From contig NC_092877.1 of NCBI RefSeq assembly GCF_028372415.1, forward strand, positions 387,487,342-387,551,341: 64,000 bases of DNA, given 5' to 3'. The stretch comes from Notamacropus eugenii. Its lineage: Eukaryota; Chordata; Mammalia; Diprotodontia; Macropodidae. The notes under the pieces were generated by a model, which saw only the letters and a program-made list of their open reading frames with translations, did not search any database and had not been told where the DNA came from. The position numbers and the translations under genes are program-made. Positions 11,296 to 58,399 of this stretch are shown in pieces (the stretch's first letter is position 1; each line of letters begins with the position of its first letter).

Positions 11296-14200
11296 GTCCT
11301 CCCCTGTTCTAAGTTAACATGTGCCCTCCTTCCCTCTCACAAACTTCCATTAAAAAGCACTATGTTCAAGGCACCACACAGCTCCAGGGAAACAAAGACC
11401 CATCTCCCACATAGCCTGTCTCCCAGGCCTGGACCTCCAAATCCTGGAGCTCCAGTCATCTTTCAAGGCTTTCTCAGGTATTACTTCTTTCCCACAGAGT
11501 CTGTCCTTATCCCCCTCCCTGTGCCCCAGCACACAGAGAGCTGAGGGCATCCTTGCCCTTTACAAACAGCCTTGAATCCGCTACCTGGTGAACATCTTGC
11601 CTTCCCACCAGAATCTAAGTTCTCTGAGCGCAGTTCCTGTTCCAGTCTTTTCTCCCCAGCCCTGAGTTCACAGGGATCTGTGGAACAGCAAGGATTTGGG
11701 CCGAGGCAGGGCAGGGGGGCCCTGGGGAGAGGCCCAGGGAATGAGACAAGAGCCTGACATCATTCTCGACTTTATGCAGAGCTCTCTTTGAGCCAAGAGC
11801 ACAGAGAGAGGCACAGAGCAGGAGACCAGAGAGAGGAAGAAGGGGAGGGGCAGTCCACCCTGAGTGTCCCTGGGTCGACAGGCCTGGGAGGGGGTTCTCC
11901 TGGAGGCGGCCTGTCTGCTGTGTGGAGCACAGACAGGTTTCCCTGGCTCTCCTGCTGAGGTGGCCTTGGTCAGAAGGGCACCCCACCCAGGCAGCCTCCA
12001 CCTGCCAAGGTCAATACTGAGCAGCTGTCCCCAGAGGAGGGTGGGAACAATGCCTTGGGCTCCCTGCCCAGGGAACTCATAGGAGGCGAATAGGGGTCCA
12101 GTCTTGCCATGTCTCTGCTGTGGGCATTTTAGGCCAGGGGAGGGAAGCAGGCAGCCAGACTTCAGTCTTAGGTCTCCCAGCTGAGGACATACACAGGTGC
12201 CCAGGACTGACAGCCAGACTCTCCCCAGAGCCAACAGTCCCAAGGGCCTCTGTCCTCCTACCCAGGCTGAGCACCCAAGCTCATTTCTACTCCCCAAGCA
12301 GGTGCTAATTGACCACAGAATGCACCAGCAGCCCCTGTCCTATGTCTCCTTAGTGCCTGGGTATGGGGGCAGCAGGGATGAGGTCAGCCAGTCCTCTATA
12401 GCTCCAGGGCAAACTTGGGCCCCTGCCACCTGGACCACTGGCCAACTCAGTTCCTTGAAGACTTTTTAAGGGGAAGTCGGGAATGTTTGGAAGCTACCCT
12501 CCAATTCTGAGGGTAAGCCAGGGGCCAATCACTAGGCAGCTGCCAAGAGAGCCCAAGAGAGCCCGTAGGAAACTTCTGGGTCAAACATGACATGGTCTAA
12601 AAGCATCTATTTCCTTCCAATCCTGTGGCAGATCCAGCCCTAAACACAGGACATGGCTGACCTCCTAGACCTCCCTGACCTCAGGGAACCAGAAACTGAG
12701 TCCAGCTTCTCCAAGCTGGTGGCCCCAAAGCCCAGTTCTCAGGAGCCCTCCATCCCTCAAGGGCTCACAGATCATCATGGAAGCCCCTTGCCCAGACTTT
12801 GGAGCTCATATGGACATTCTGCAACCCAAACAAGTCCCCTAGGGGGGCTCAGCTCTACCTGCTGGAACACATCCAAGGGAAACAAGAGGAGAGTCCTTGG
12901 GCCTCCTTACCATCTGAAGCTGGCCTGGAGCCTCAGCCTCTGCTCTTTCATTTGCGGGGAAAGGATAAGGAGGGCCAACTACCCTGGTTCCAGGAGCCAA
13001 GTTCATGACGGGTCCAATGCCCTGAAGAGCAAGGAATGACCTTTGGAACCAAACCAACCGTGGTCAAGATGGGGATGCATCCAGCAGGGATAAGGCATTG
13101 AAGGGGAACTTAGTGATACTAATGCTGTGTGAAAATGATATTATCTGGGCCCACCCTCCCCAGAGACTCCCCAGGCAGCGTGGAGAGAGTACATCCCTCA
13201 AAGTGTCAGGGAGAACACTTATATTTGTTCTTTCTGTCAAAGCTAATGGATGTGAACTGGTCACACAGTCACTGGTGGCTGACACACCCAGAACGGTAGC
13301 TTGGGCTGATGGCAATAGAGAACCCCAGTCCCACAGGGGCATCCCTGGGACCCTGAGAAGTCAATGTCCCATCCTGGCTCTGGGAGGCTGAGCCTCAAGA
13401 GAGGGCTCACCACCCTGGTAGGGACCTCTGAGGCCGTGGAGTCAGACCCTATCCCAGGACACCCTGGACCACAGGCAGGTTATCCAGCCTGTTTGAAGAC
13501 CTCTGGGCATGTGAAGGGAAGCCTCAGGCATTCTCTCAAACCAGAGTCTTTGCTCTCACCTACCCCCTCAGGCTTGGTTTGGGGCCCTCTCCTCTGCCCC
13601 CATCCCACTCTGTGTGGACATAGGCTGGCTAAGGGAAGGGACTCGTCTTGGTTTGAACGTTTAGATTCCAAGTGCTTCTACCCCTTGGGCAATAAAGGAT
13701 GGTGGTGGAATTCTCCAGACTCACTGCCAGCTCATTCCACTTTCTCCAGGTCAACTGGGCTCCCCAGGGAAATCATGCCATTATGGGCACAGGCCAGACT
13801 GAGCACCTACTGAGTGCTAGGCACTATGAGGGGAGACATAAGAACAATAAATTTCCCTCCCCCAGGAACAATGTCTTCATGGACAAAACTGAACCCCACC
13901 CAGCAAAAAGTCAGGAGACTTTGGGAGCCTGGATTCTGAGCTCTTTTCCAAACAGGGAAGAAGTCAGAAGAAAGAAGCACAAACAACACCCCCTCCCTGA
14001 GGGAGGAAAGAAGGAACCAGGCCAAGTTCTCCTGGGGCAGGGAGGGGGTGTCATGGAACAACTTTCCCCACACTCAAAGCATGATTGTTTCGGTCAAGAA
14101 AACATGCAATTCCCACAAAAATATTTGTCACTAAGATGTTGCCCTCCCAACCGTGCCCAGGAAGGACCTACCCAAACTAGCCCAGGGAGGGGGACCCAAT

Positions 14201-15124
14201 GACTCCCCAGGCCTGGGCTCTCTGGCCTTTCTAGGGGCGGGCCTTGGGCCACCTATCAAGCCCCCCCAGACCACCTCTCTCCCCCCGCTAATGAGATTCA
14301 GCATGGATTCTGAGGGAACAAGGACCAAGACCACCTAAAGTGGGGGGCATCTACAACCCTCCCAACAAGGGCTCGCGGAACATTGCCCAGGGGAAGGAGA
14401 TCCTTAAGGGACAGGCCGGAATGACTAGAAAGGGGGAAGTTTGCAATGAGCCCATCACTTTATGAATGGGTGCTTTAAAGTTCTGGAAAATCTTGTCTCC
14501 TCCTGCATCCAATGACTCTCCCAGAAAGCTTCTGAGGGGGGGCTGGTCTACAAGTGCAGCAGCTCCTCCCCCCAAGCTTTCAGAAGGATGGGCACAGGTC
14601 TGAAAGGGGCCCATGCCCAGACCCTGCCACTCCTACACTCCTCGCACTGAGCCCATCAGGGCTGGCTGTGAGGAACTCACCAACCTTCGTCCCTCAGATT
14701 CCAGGGGTTCAGCACCAGCTGGCCACGTTGGAGCCATAAGCCTCCCTGATCCCTGTTCCCATCCCACCAGAGGCTAGGGAGAAGCCAGAGGCCTCACTTT
14801 CTAACCAGAAATAGAAGTCTATTCTCCTCCCCTCCCATCCTCCCCCACTCCCCCACCCCCTACCCCCTGCCACAAAACCCCACCCCCACTCCCAAAGCCT
14901 GAAAGTTGGGATGGACGGGCCACACAGGCAAGAGGCCCACACAACCGGCTCCCACCTCCCTCCTCCAGCTTTCTTTCATGGAAGATGCTCTCCACCTCTC
15001 AAAGACTGTCAAGAAAATCAGATTCCCCAGCCCAGAGCATATATGTGTGTGTTGGAGGGAGGGGGCTTCCAGACCCCACACAAAGTCATTCAGTCACTTC
15101 CATAAGTCTTTGCCGGGCATCTAC
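11296..15124. other. Intron 8 sequence without recognised exon
   Basis: GC-moderate unique sequence. A short reversed L2 tail lies near 13800-13870 (gagcacctactgagtgctag) and C/A-rich runs near 14820-14890. I looked on the minus strand for the expected exon 9 and exon 10 peptides of SERCA3 and did not find them. Confidence 0.45.
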
Positions 15125-15385
15125 CTACCAGTGAACCACTACTGTTGTTCAGTCATATCTGATTTTTCATGACCCCATCTGGGGTTTTCTTGGCAGAGAC
15201 ACTCGAGTGGTTTGGCATTTCCTCTCCAGCTCATTTTACAGATGGGGAAACTGAGGCAAACAGTGTTAAGTGGCTTGCCCAGGTCACACAGCTAGGAAGT
15301 ATCCAAGGTCAAATTTGAACTCAGGTCCTCCTGACCCCAGGGCCAGCACTCTCTCCACTGTGCCACCAGATAGTCCACAATGGCC
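15125..15385 (+). mobile_element. Marsupial SINE with BovB/RTE-like head and CORE body
   Basis: Starts tgttgttcagtcatatctga, then catgaccccatctggggttt and ccagctcattttacagatgg, then the CORE-like gtggcttgcccaggtcacac and ttgaactcaggtcctcctga, ending tccactgtgccaccagatag. The head resembles Bov-B/RTE-mobilised SINEs. The same structure recurs at 19765-19985. It ends 133 bp from the exon 8 donor. Confidence 0.75.
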
Positions 15386-15508
15386 TGGACACACCCTTTA
15401 CAGGTCATCCTAACTCAAGAGCAAGGCTAAAGAACTCTGATCAGAGACAGACAAGAAAGGAGGAGGAGGAGGCAGTGGTAGGGACTGGGGCAAGAGGGGA
15501 GCACTTCA

Positions 15509-50835
<35,327 letters not shown>

Positions 50836-50839
50836 GGCG

Positions 50840-51110
50840 CGCAGGCTGGCACGGTCCTGCCCGGGAGCCCCGCGAGGTGCTGGCGGCCTGGCTCGGGTGC
50901 GGGCTGAGCGGAGGGCGAGCTGGGGGAGGCGGGAGCGGAGGGACCCGCGGGGGGGGGGGGGGGGGGGGGCCCCGCCCGCGGCCGGACTCGCGGCCCCGCC
51001 CTCTGCCCGCCCCCTCCGTACGGGGCCCGCCCCCAGACCCGCCCCGGGGCCCGCCTCGGCCTCCCATTGGCGGCAGCCGGCGCCTCATTTGCATGGGGTC
51101 CCCCGGGGCC
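50840..51110 (-). promoter_or_regulatory. ATP2A3 proximal promoter (GC boxes, CCAAT box, octamer; no TATA seen)
   Basis: This is the 270 bp upstream of the start codon. On the + strand, CCGCCC cores occur around 50972, 50994, 51005, 51025 and 51041 (Sp1/KLF type). An ATTGG at 51066-51070 is a minus-strand CCAAT box, and a perfect ATTTGCAT octamer sits at 51087-51094. No TATA box is visible. GC boxes and absence of TATA fit a CpG-island promoter. The transcription start is not determinable here but should fall within roughly 50850-51050. Confidence 0.7.
50949..50969. repeat. G21 homopolymer in the ATP2A3 promoter or 5' UTR
   Basis: 21 consecutive G on the + strand, C on the transcribed sense, about 115-135 bp upstream of the ATG and directly next to GC boxes. 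It is capable of G-quadruplex (+ strand) or i-motif (- strand) formation. True length may vary because such runs are error-prone in assemblies. Confidence 0.9.
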
Positions 51111-51560
51111 GGGGCAGCACCCCCCCTCCCCCCTCCCCCCCACCCCCGCCAGCTGCGCTTCCTACCCCGCCCGCCCGCCTCCTCGTGGGCAGCTTCCGCC
51201 CGGGCAGCCCCGCTGCCCCTCCCTCGGGGTCCCGCTTTACAGAGCGGGCCGGGGTCGCTTCGGGCCCCTGATCTGGACCCCAGAGGAAGCGTTCTCTGGC
51301 CAGCCAGAGGCCCCAGGGAGACCCAGAGAAGGAGGAGGACCCTGCCCAGGCACACGCTTGGAGGTGGGAGAAAGCGGTACCGGGGCCACCAGCGGCTGTG
51401 GGAGGGTCATCAGGAGGAGGAGGCTGGGGACTCAGGGAAGGGGGGCAGGGAGCCAGAGACCAGGCCTGGACAGGCCAGAGCTGGACTGGGGAGGCCGGAG
51501 ACAGCCAGGGGAGACGGTGCCCCGGGCGGGCGGAGGAGAGGAAGGGGCAGGTGGCTGGAT

Positions 51561-53559
51561 GGTGCCCGGGGCGAATGCACGGGAGAGGCACAGGTGAAAG
51601 GTGGCACCTGGGGCCCTCATTTACCACTACCCGTGGGAGCATGGCAGATCGCTCCAGCTCTGGATTTCCTCAGTTTCCCCATCTGTCAGATGAGGGGTGA
51701 TCTCTGACCTCTGAGGCTCCCTTGTCACTGCTCTGGGGATTCCAACATCTGCATTCAGTTGAACCCCCCTTTCCTAGCAGGGGAGATAGGAAGATGGGCA
51801 TGCCAGGGAAGGCGGGAGCTGGGCCAGGCTCGGTCAGACTTATGAGACTGGCAGCGAGTGGCTGGAGAGGTGGGACTGAGGCCTGAGGGCAGAGCAGAGA
51901 GAGGCACAAGATGGGAAGGCCCAGCAGGCAGGCAGCCCGGTGAGCACCAGGGGGGCATCCCAGAGGAGAGGCCGCCTCCACCCATAGGTGCAGGAATGCC
52001 AAGGAGGAGCAGTGCTGAGGCATGGCTGGCAGTGCCCCATCGGAGCGGGTGCCCTTGAAGATGCCCCCATTAGCTCCTAGGCCTGCTGGCTCCCCCAGGG
52101 GAAGGCTGAGTCCTCTTCATGCGGCAGCAGCTCCCTGCTGTGGTCCTTCATCACCCTAATGCAGGGCTAGGCAGCCTCTCCGCCAGGCTGGTGCAGAGGG
52201 ATTTCTGTGCCAAAGCAGACCGGCTGCCCAGATTGGGCCGAGTGCATCTTCCTTGGAAAGGAACAAGGCTGGCATGAGGGGGATTCCTTCACATCAAGCC
52301 CAAAGTGCCTTCCCATTTCTCCCCACCAGGGAAGGACGGCTGCTGGGCTCATCTGGGCCCCATCCCTCCTCTCTCCAGGACATGCTTCTATTGCAGGTCA
52401 GAAACCTGGAGAGAGGGCACTAAGAAGCTGGACTGTCTCTTGGGGAAGGAGGGTGGGCAGGCTTAGGGGCCCTCCCAGGAGCACTAAACCAGGCTTAGGA
52501 TTGCAGAGAGGGCCTGGGCCTTCAGCATGAAAGATCAATGTAAAAGTTGGGAAAGGGGCAGCGAGCAAGCCTTGCTCCAGGAGGGGATAGTGCAGTCAGT
52601 TAGGACCACCTCCAGTAGGCTGGACCAGCCTAACTTGGGTGTCCCAGGTTTCTTTTGCCCAAGTGTTCCCAGGCATGGCCAGTGTGGGGCTGGCTATTAG
52701 GCCACCTCAGCCCACTCCACAGGATTCAGTGATGTGCTTTTCTGTATGGCAGGGGGCACAGGGCTCTTTCCAGTCTCCTCGCAATGTCCTAGCCAGGCTC
52801 AGAGCTGAGGCCAGCTGCTGCCAAGCAAAGTGCTGGCAGATTCCACTGAGTGGAGAGCCTTGAAGTCTGCGGGACAGGGCTTCTGTCCCTGTGAACCAGC
52901 CTGACCTAGGTCAGGGCCCTCCTTCAAAGAGGATGCACTGAAGAAAATCCAGCTTTTCTCAGCATCCCATGCAGGTCTCTCCAGCCCAGAGGGGCTGCAG
53001 AGAACACCAGAGAAAAGTGGAGCCATTCCACTTGGATCACAGTTGAGGGACCAGGGGCGCTCAAGGGGAGAGATGACCCTTGGTTCCCTAGCTCAACCAA
53101 TCCAAGCCCACATAATAGCTATTCAGAAGCTTCTCTCCCTCCCCAGCCTTAGCCGAGGCCCTCCCTAACCTCACACATTTGGCAGCCATTTCTCTCAACC
53201 CATCCCCCACCCCCTGACATCATGTCCCACCCTCCCCTAGGCTCTGTTGAAAAGGTGGTCCTTTCTTTGCCTAGGCTGCCCTTTGCCTGGGTGCCCTTGC
53301 TCCTTCCCACCTCTTCTCCAAGAAGCTACTGCAAATATTCCCTCTCCTCACCCACTGGGGCCTTCCCTACAACTTCCAACATGCCCAGGTTTCCATTCCA
53401 AAACCTCCACCTACTGGCCCCACATGCTGCTTTTCTCCATCTGTCCTCTCTTTCTCAGACAGATTCCTCCTTCTCACCCCTGGCCCATCTGGCTTCTGAC
53501 TTCCTCATTCACATGAAATGATCTCTCCAAGGTTATTGGAGATGGTGATGGTGGCCTGA
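51561..53559. other. Intergenic DNA upstream of ATP2A3, no gene seen
   Basis: A MIR scrap lies near 51660-51690. The rest looks unique, with no convincing open frame. In other mammals I recall ZZEF1 as the next gene on this side, but no exon of it was recognised. Confidence 0.45.
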
Positions 53560-53924
53560 ACCCTGGCAGAAGCTGTGTGTAGGGAGAAGAGCTGGTGGTG
53601 ATGGAGACCTTAATTGACTAGCTATGGAGGGAGAGCAGGTAAAGGCTCCAAAATTCTGGGAGGCTAAAAGGACACTGGTGCCCTTGACAAGAAGACAGAC
53701 GTGTAATGGTTTGGGGGGCAGGGTGGAGAGACAAATTCAGTTTTGGACAAAATGAGTTCAAGATGTCTCTGGGCTCTGGGACATTCAGTTTGGAATAGCC
53801 AACATTTGGTGATACAGGGTCCAATGTCAGTGGAGAGACTAAGACCAGATAGACAGATCTGGGAGTCATCAGTATAGAAGTGAGGGAAACACACAAAGAA
53901 TCCAAGGGTTCTGTGTGTGTGTAT

Positions 53925-53961
<37 letters not shown>

Positions 53962-54770
53962 TGCGCTTGTGTGTGCATGTGTGTGTATGAGTGCATGTGT
54001 ATACATGTGCATGTGTGTGTATGAGTGCATGAGTGTACGCATGTATGTGTGCATGAGTGTTTGTGTGTGTATGTAAGTGTGCGTGTGTGTGAGCATGTGT
54101 GTGAAAGGGAGAGGAGAGGCTTATGGGGAGGAAGAGGAAGAGGAGGGAGGGCCATGGAGAGAACCTCAGAGAGCATCCATGCCTGGTAGGTCATGATACG
54201 GATGATTAGTTGGCAAAGAATAGTCAGACAGACAGCAGGTGAACTGAGAGACAGACTGTAGTGAGCACCCAAAGAGGAAAGCTTTCCCAGGAGGAGATGG
54301 TCATCAGTGATGTCAAATGCAGCAGAAAAGTCCAGAAGGAGGAAGACTGAGAAAAGACCATCAGCTCTTGGCAATTGAGCGATCATTGGTAACTTGGGGA
54401 AAAGCAGCTTCAGTTTTGGGGGTGGAAGGCAGACTACAAGGGCCTGAGGACAGAGAAGACAGGAAGTGGAGACAGTGAATGTAGATGGCTCTTTCAAGGA
54501 GTTTGGCAGATAAAGGGAAGAGGGACACAGGACCCTAGCTGAAGAAGATAGGAGCATCCACTGAAGGGGTTTTGGGGACAGGGGAGACCTGGGCATGTTT
54601 GGGGACAGTAGGAAAGGAAGCAGTTGACAGGGACAGAGTGAAAATTTGACCAAGGGAGGGGATTCCTGAGGTTATAGTCTTCTGGAGAAGGGGAGAAGGA
54701 AAGGGATAAAGGGCACTTGGAGGAGGAGGGGTGGTCTTGGCAAGGAAAATGGCCATCTTCTTGTTAGAGA
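53560..54770 (-). mobile_element. L2 LINE reverse-transcriptase region
   Basis: The minus strand encodes LLDFSAAFDITDDHLLLGKL, the L2 RT hallmark (family pattern: LLDLSAAFDTVDH), and further on FYTDDSQI and LELILSKTEF, matching the catalytic YADD-type box and the following helix. A (TG)n expansion interrupts the frame between them. The remains extend across a 329-codon frame at 53664-54653. Confidence 0.85.
53909..54105. repeat. (TG)n-derived microsatellite inside L2
   Basis: Perfect TG core near 53930-53953, then degenerate GTGTGCATG/TATGAGTGC units for about 150 bp. Confidence 0.9.
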
Positions 54771-55744
54771 CTCAGGAAAAGGAGGAGAGAACAGGAAATG
54801 ATGTCAAGGGACTAAAAGTGGACAAGAGAAAGGCATGTATGCGTATAAGGGGATGGGAGTCATTCCAGGCAAAGAGAATCACCGAACCAGCAGGGACGTT
54901 TGAGAGGTGCTCATTTGGACTCACTCTGGGCCCTCATTTGGCATTAGAGAAGCTAAGATTGAGAGTGACGGAGCATCACAGGCCCACAGCAAGATGGTCT
55001 CCAAGTTGAGGCTGGAACTCAGGTTTCCTCACCTGTAGTCCTGGGTTATTCCCACTCACTGAAACTGATAGGAATGGGCTTTTTTGATGGCACTTTTGGG
55101 GAACTACCTGGATGACTGAAGCCCTGCCTGGGTCCCCAGGCATGTGGGTCTGCTTTACCTTTCCAGCCTTGGCTAAGGCAACATCTGTGGAGCAGCCATA
55201 GATCACACTGCTTGTTGAGCAGAGCTACCAAAAAAATTAGTGAACAGGAGCAGGTAATGGACCAAGAAGTCCTCCTGCCCCTGGGCCCACCCACCCCAAG
55301 CTTGATTGGCTGCCCAGGACACCCTGGGCAGGGACTGACAGCCCCCAGAGTCAGGGGGCTCTTTCTTTCTGGGCATTCAGCTCACCCATGTCTACTTCCT
55401 TTCTTTTGGGCACATCACACAAAAACAAACCCAGACTTCTTTTGGTCCCTGGTGGTAAGAGATGGGGGTATTATGTCACCAAAGAGGGAACCCTCAGGTC
55501 AGTAAACAAACCCTGAGGGAGCTTAGGTTTCAGCACGAAGCCAGATGGAGAGCAGGAAGTCTACCCCAAGGGCACAGTGCCCTGTGGTTGTTGATGTAGG
55601 CTGTGGATACAGTCTGGGTATCCAGGATGTGTCTCATTCATTGTCCTCTGAGCAGGGAGCAGGAAGGGGAGACCCTCCCATTTTCCCACACTTTCCCTTT
55701 AAACAGTACTTGGGACTTCCCAGGACTCGTTTACATCTCTCCCC

Positions 55745-56080
55745 CTTTTCAATCAATCAACAAATACCTCCCAAATACCTACTGTATGCCGGGCACTGAG
55801 GTAGGCTTCCAACACAAAGACAATAGAACAAAGCATCCCTCCTGGTAGGGAGCCTGTATTCTAATGGGGATAAGTTTAGAAGAGTGGCACATAGGGGCGG
55901 TGGGGGAGGGGAGGACAATGAGTTCTGAATTCGTTCATTCAGTAACTAGGACCTACTTTGTGCCAGTCCAGGGAAGGTGCAACATGGAGGAAATTGAAGG
56001 CCTCTTCTCTGATGGAGCTTACAGCTCACGGGCAACCCTTGATGCTGACAAGAAAAGTCTTTTTGCCCCTTCTAAACAAG
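55745..56080 (-). mobile_element. Two L2 3' end fragments
   Basis: 55745-55870 has aaatacctactgtatgccgg and agggagcctgtattctaatg. 55930-56080 has aggacctactttgtgccagt and tctgatggagcttacagctc. Confidence 0.65.
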
Positions 56081-56244
56081 AAAGGAGGGTCTTCAAAGAC
56101 AAGGGAGGGGAGAGGGTCAGCCAAGAGGCATTACTGACAGAATTCAAGCTGCAGAGACGACCAGGAAGGGGAGGACTGAGGAAGTAAGTGTCCCTGGCCT
56201 TGGGACATAAGGACCTTGGAGAGAGTTTTATTCAGATTCGTTAT

Positions 56245-56490
56245 AGCAGAGAGACAGAGATAGAGAGGAGACAGAGAGAGACAGAAAGAGACAGAGGGAA
56301 AGAGAGACAGAGAGTCAGACAGAGGCAGAGGAGAAGAGAGATAGAGAGGAGAGAGAGACAGAGAGATGGAAGAGATCTTAGAGGCTGTGGAATCCAACCA
56401 CTCCCTCATTTTAGATAAAAGGAAACTTAAGGCAGAGATAGGGCAAGTGACTTGTCCAAGGCCAGTCGCACAGAGAGGTCAGAGACATGT
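56245..56490. repeat. (GA)n-rich microsatellite followed by a MIR
   Basis: 56245-56365 is AGAGACAGAGAT-type purine repeat. 56375-56490 is MIR-like (ccctcattttagataaaagg, caagtgacttgtccaaggcc). Confidence 0.8.
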
Positions 56491-57063
56491 CCTGTGAGGG
56501 CAGGGTCTCTCTCCAATGTACCAAGAAGTCAGTCCGATTGTCAGAGATGCTGAGATTGTGTGAAATGAAGGTATGGACCCCTTTCTAGACTTTTTTCTGG
56601 AAGGTTGGAAGGAGGAGTGAGGGTGGTGGGTGGCCTAACATAACGGTCAAGGGAAAGGCTTTAGTTTTAAGATCGGGGAGATAGACATCAGTGATAGAAT
56701 ACTTGGGAAAAAACAAGGGGATTTTATTTTTGTGACTGTTATTGGCAGATATATACAATGTAAGTGGCAAGGAATACCTGAAGTCAGTCTGGGACCACAG
56801 ATTTCCAATCAGCCCCAGGCAGAGGAAATCAGAGTTTCAAGTTCATCAGGTTGGCTTTTACTGCCTGTTCTCAGCTAGGTGGTGACTGACAGCCGAGGCT
56901 ATGGGCTAAAATAGCTGTCAGCACAACCTCATCGCACGTAGGATCCATTCTCATCTCATCCCTCATTTCTTCATACCAGTCCTTTGACCTTGCTTCCGAT
57001 GACCTCTTTATTATGCTCCCCACAGCAGTTGTTCCAAACGATCTCTTCTCAGAACGCTGATGA

Positions 57064-57205
57064 TAGCACAGCTGTCAAACTCATGGGGAAACACTGAAGC
57101 CCCCGGCACTCCAGTGCTGCTGAACCAGATCCAAAGGTCATTGGGAAATATTGAACAAAATAAATAAAAACGTAATACCATAGAGATAATGTGAATTTGT
57201 GCTTT
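57064..57205. mobile_element. hAT-like DNA transposon fragment
   Basis: agctgtcaaactcatgggga, cagtgctgctgaaccagatc and tgggaaatattgaacaaaat, with ataaataaaaacgtaatacc, match the end of a hAT-type non-autonomous element common in marsupials. Confidence 0.6.
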
Positions 57206-57725
57206 GAGTGTGACCTGACTGACCTACCCTACCTCCTCCCCACTTCCTCCCCACAGAGACCTCCTACTTCGCTGGAAAAAATAGAGGCCAACTTTCCTCT
57301 CCTTTCCTCCCTTCCCAACTTCAGATCCCTCAACATCCCCTCCTTTATTCTAGTGTCAGAGGATGAGACTTTCCCTTGTCATTAGCTATCCCACTGCACT
57401 CATCTTTGATTTCATCCCCCCTCATCTCCTCCAAAAACTTGACCCTTTGATCATCCTTATCCTCTGTCTCTGTCTCTCTTTCTCTCTGTTTCTCTCTCTG
57501 TCTCTGTCTCTGTCTCTATCTACCTTCCAATTTTCAACTTTTCCTTCCATCTCCTTTCCGGCTGCTTATACACATGTTTGGGTCTTCCCCACCCAGAAAA
57601 ATCTTCACTTTCCTCTCCAGTCATCCCTTCCAATGATCTTCCTATGTCTGTCTTCTATCTTAGCTATCTAAATCCTTCTTTCTCCACTTTCTCAACTCCC
57701 ACTCACTTCTGAACCCCTTGTACTT
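57206..57725 (+). mobile_element. Probable L2 LINE 5' coding region with CT microsatellite
   Basis: C/T-rich decayed text of the L2 type, with a (TCTCTG)n block at about 57465-57520. Assignment is tentative. Confidence 0.4.
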
Positions 57726-58039
57726 CAGCTTTCACTCCCATTCCTTGATCTCTCCAAGGGGGAGGGTTTGAGGGTACAAGAAATGGACTAAACAGGGACC
57801 CAAGAGGAAAGGAGGAAGCAGCACAAAGGCCACAGAGGGAAGGGTTAGCAGTGGCTAAAATTGCATCTTTCTCTGGGGTCAGAGGGAAGAAAGGATGGAT
57901 GAAGAAATGAGGGCTTTGAGGGAAGAATGAGGGAAGCTGAGGGTCGTCCTAAGATGGCCTGTTCTGGAGCGTGGGTGCCATTGTGCTACAGGACTGTAAG
58001 GAGATCTTGCTCCCTGGGAAAAATTCAGAGAAGTGTAGT

Positions 58040-58360
58040 AAGACTTAGTGTGGACTGAGAGTGAAAAGAGCAGAACCAGGAAAAAACACCCCCCAAAAAA
58101 CTAGAATGGAAATGGAGAGAACACAAAACCAACCAGAAATTCAATCCTGTGAAATTAGGGTGACCAAGAAAATATAAGAAAATGCACCTTCCTGTCTTTG
58201 TAGAAGCGAGGGGCTATGGGTTTGGAACACTACAGTCATTGTTATTTTCAGTCAACGTGTTGGTTAATTTTGCTGAACTGCAATTTTCCCCTTTTTCATT
58301 CCTTTGATACAGAGGATTTGTGTATGGAGACAAGAAAAATACACTGGAAAGAGAAGGTGA
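58040..58360 (+). mobile_element. Possible LINE 3' end
   Basis: gagtgaaaagagcagaacca and gtgttggttaattttgctga resemble the end of a marsupial LINE. Weak. Confidence 0.35.
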
Positions 58361-58399
58361 TACACAAACAAACCAAAAACAGGCCTCACCAAGAAAAGT

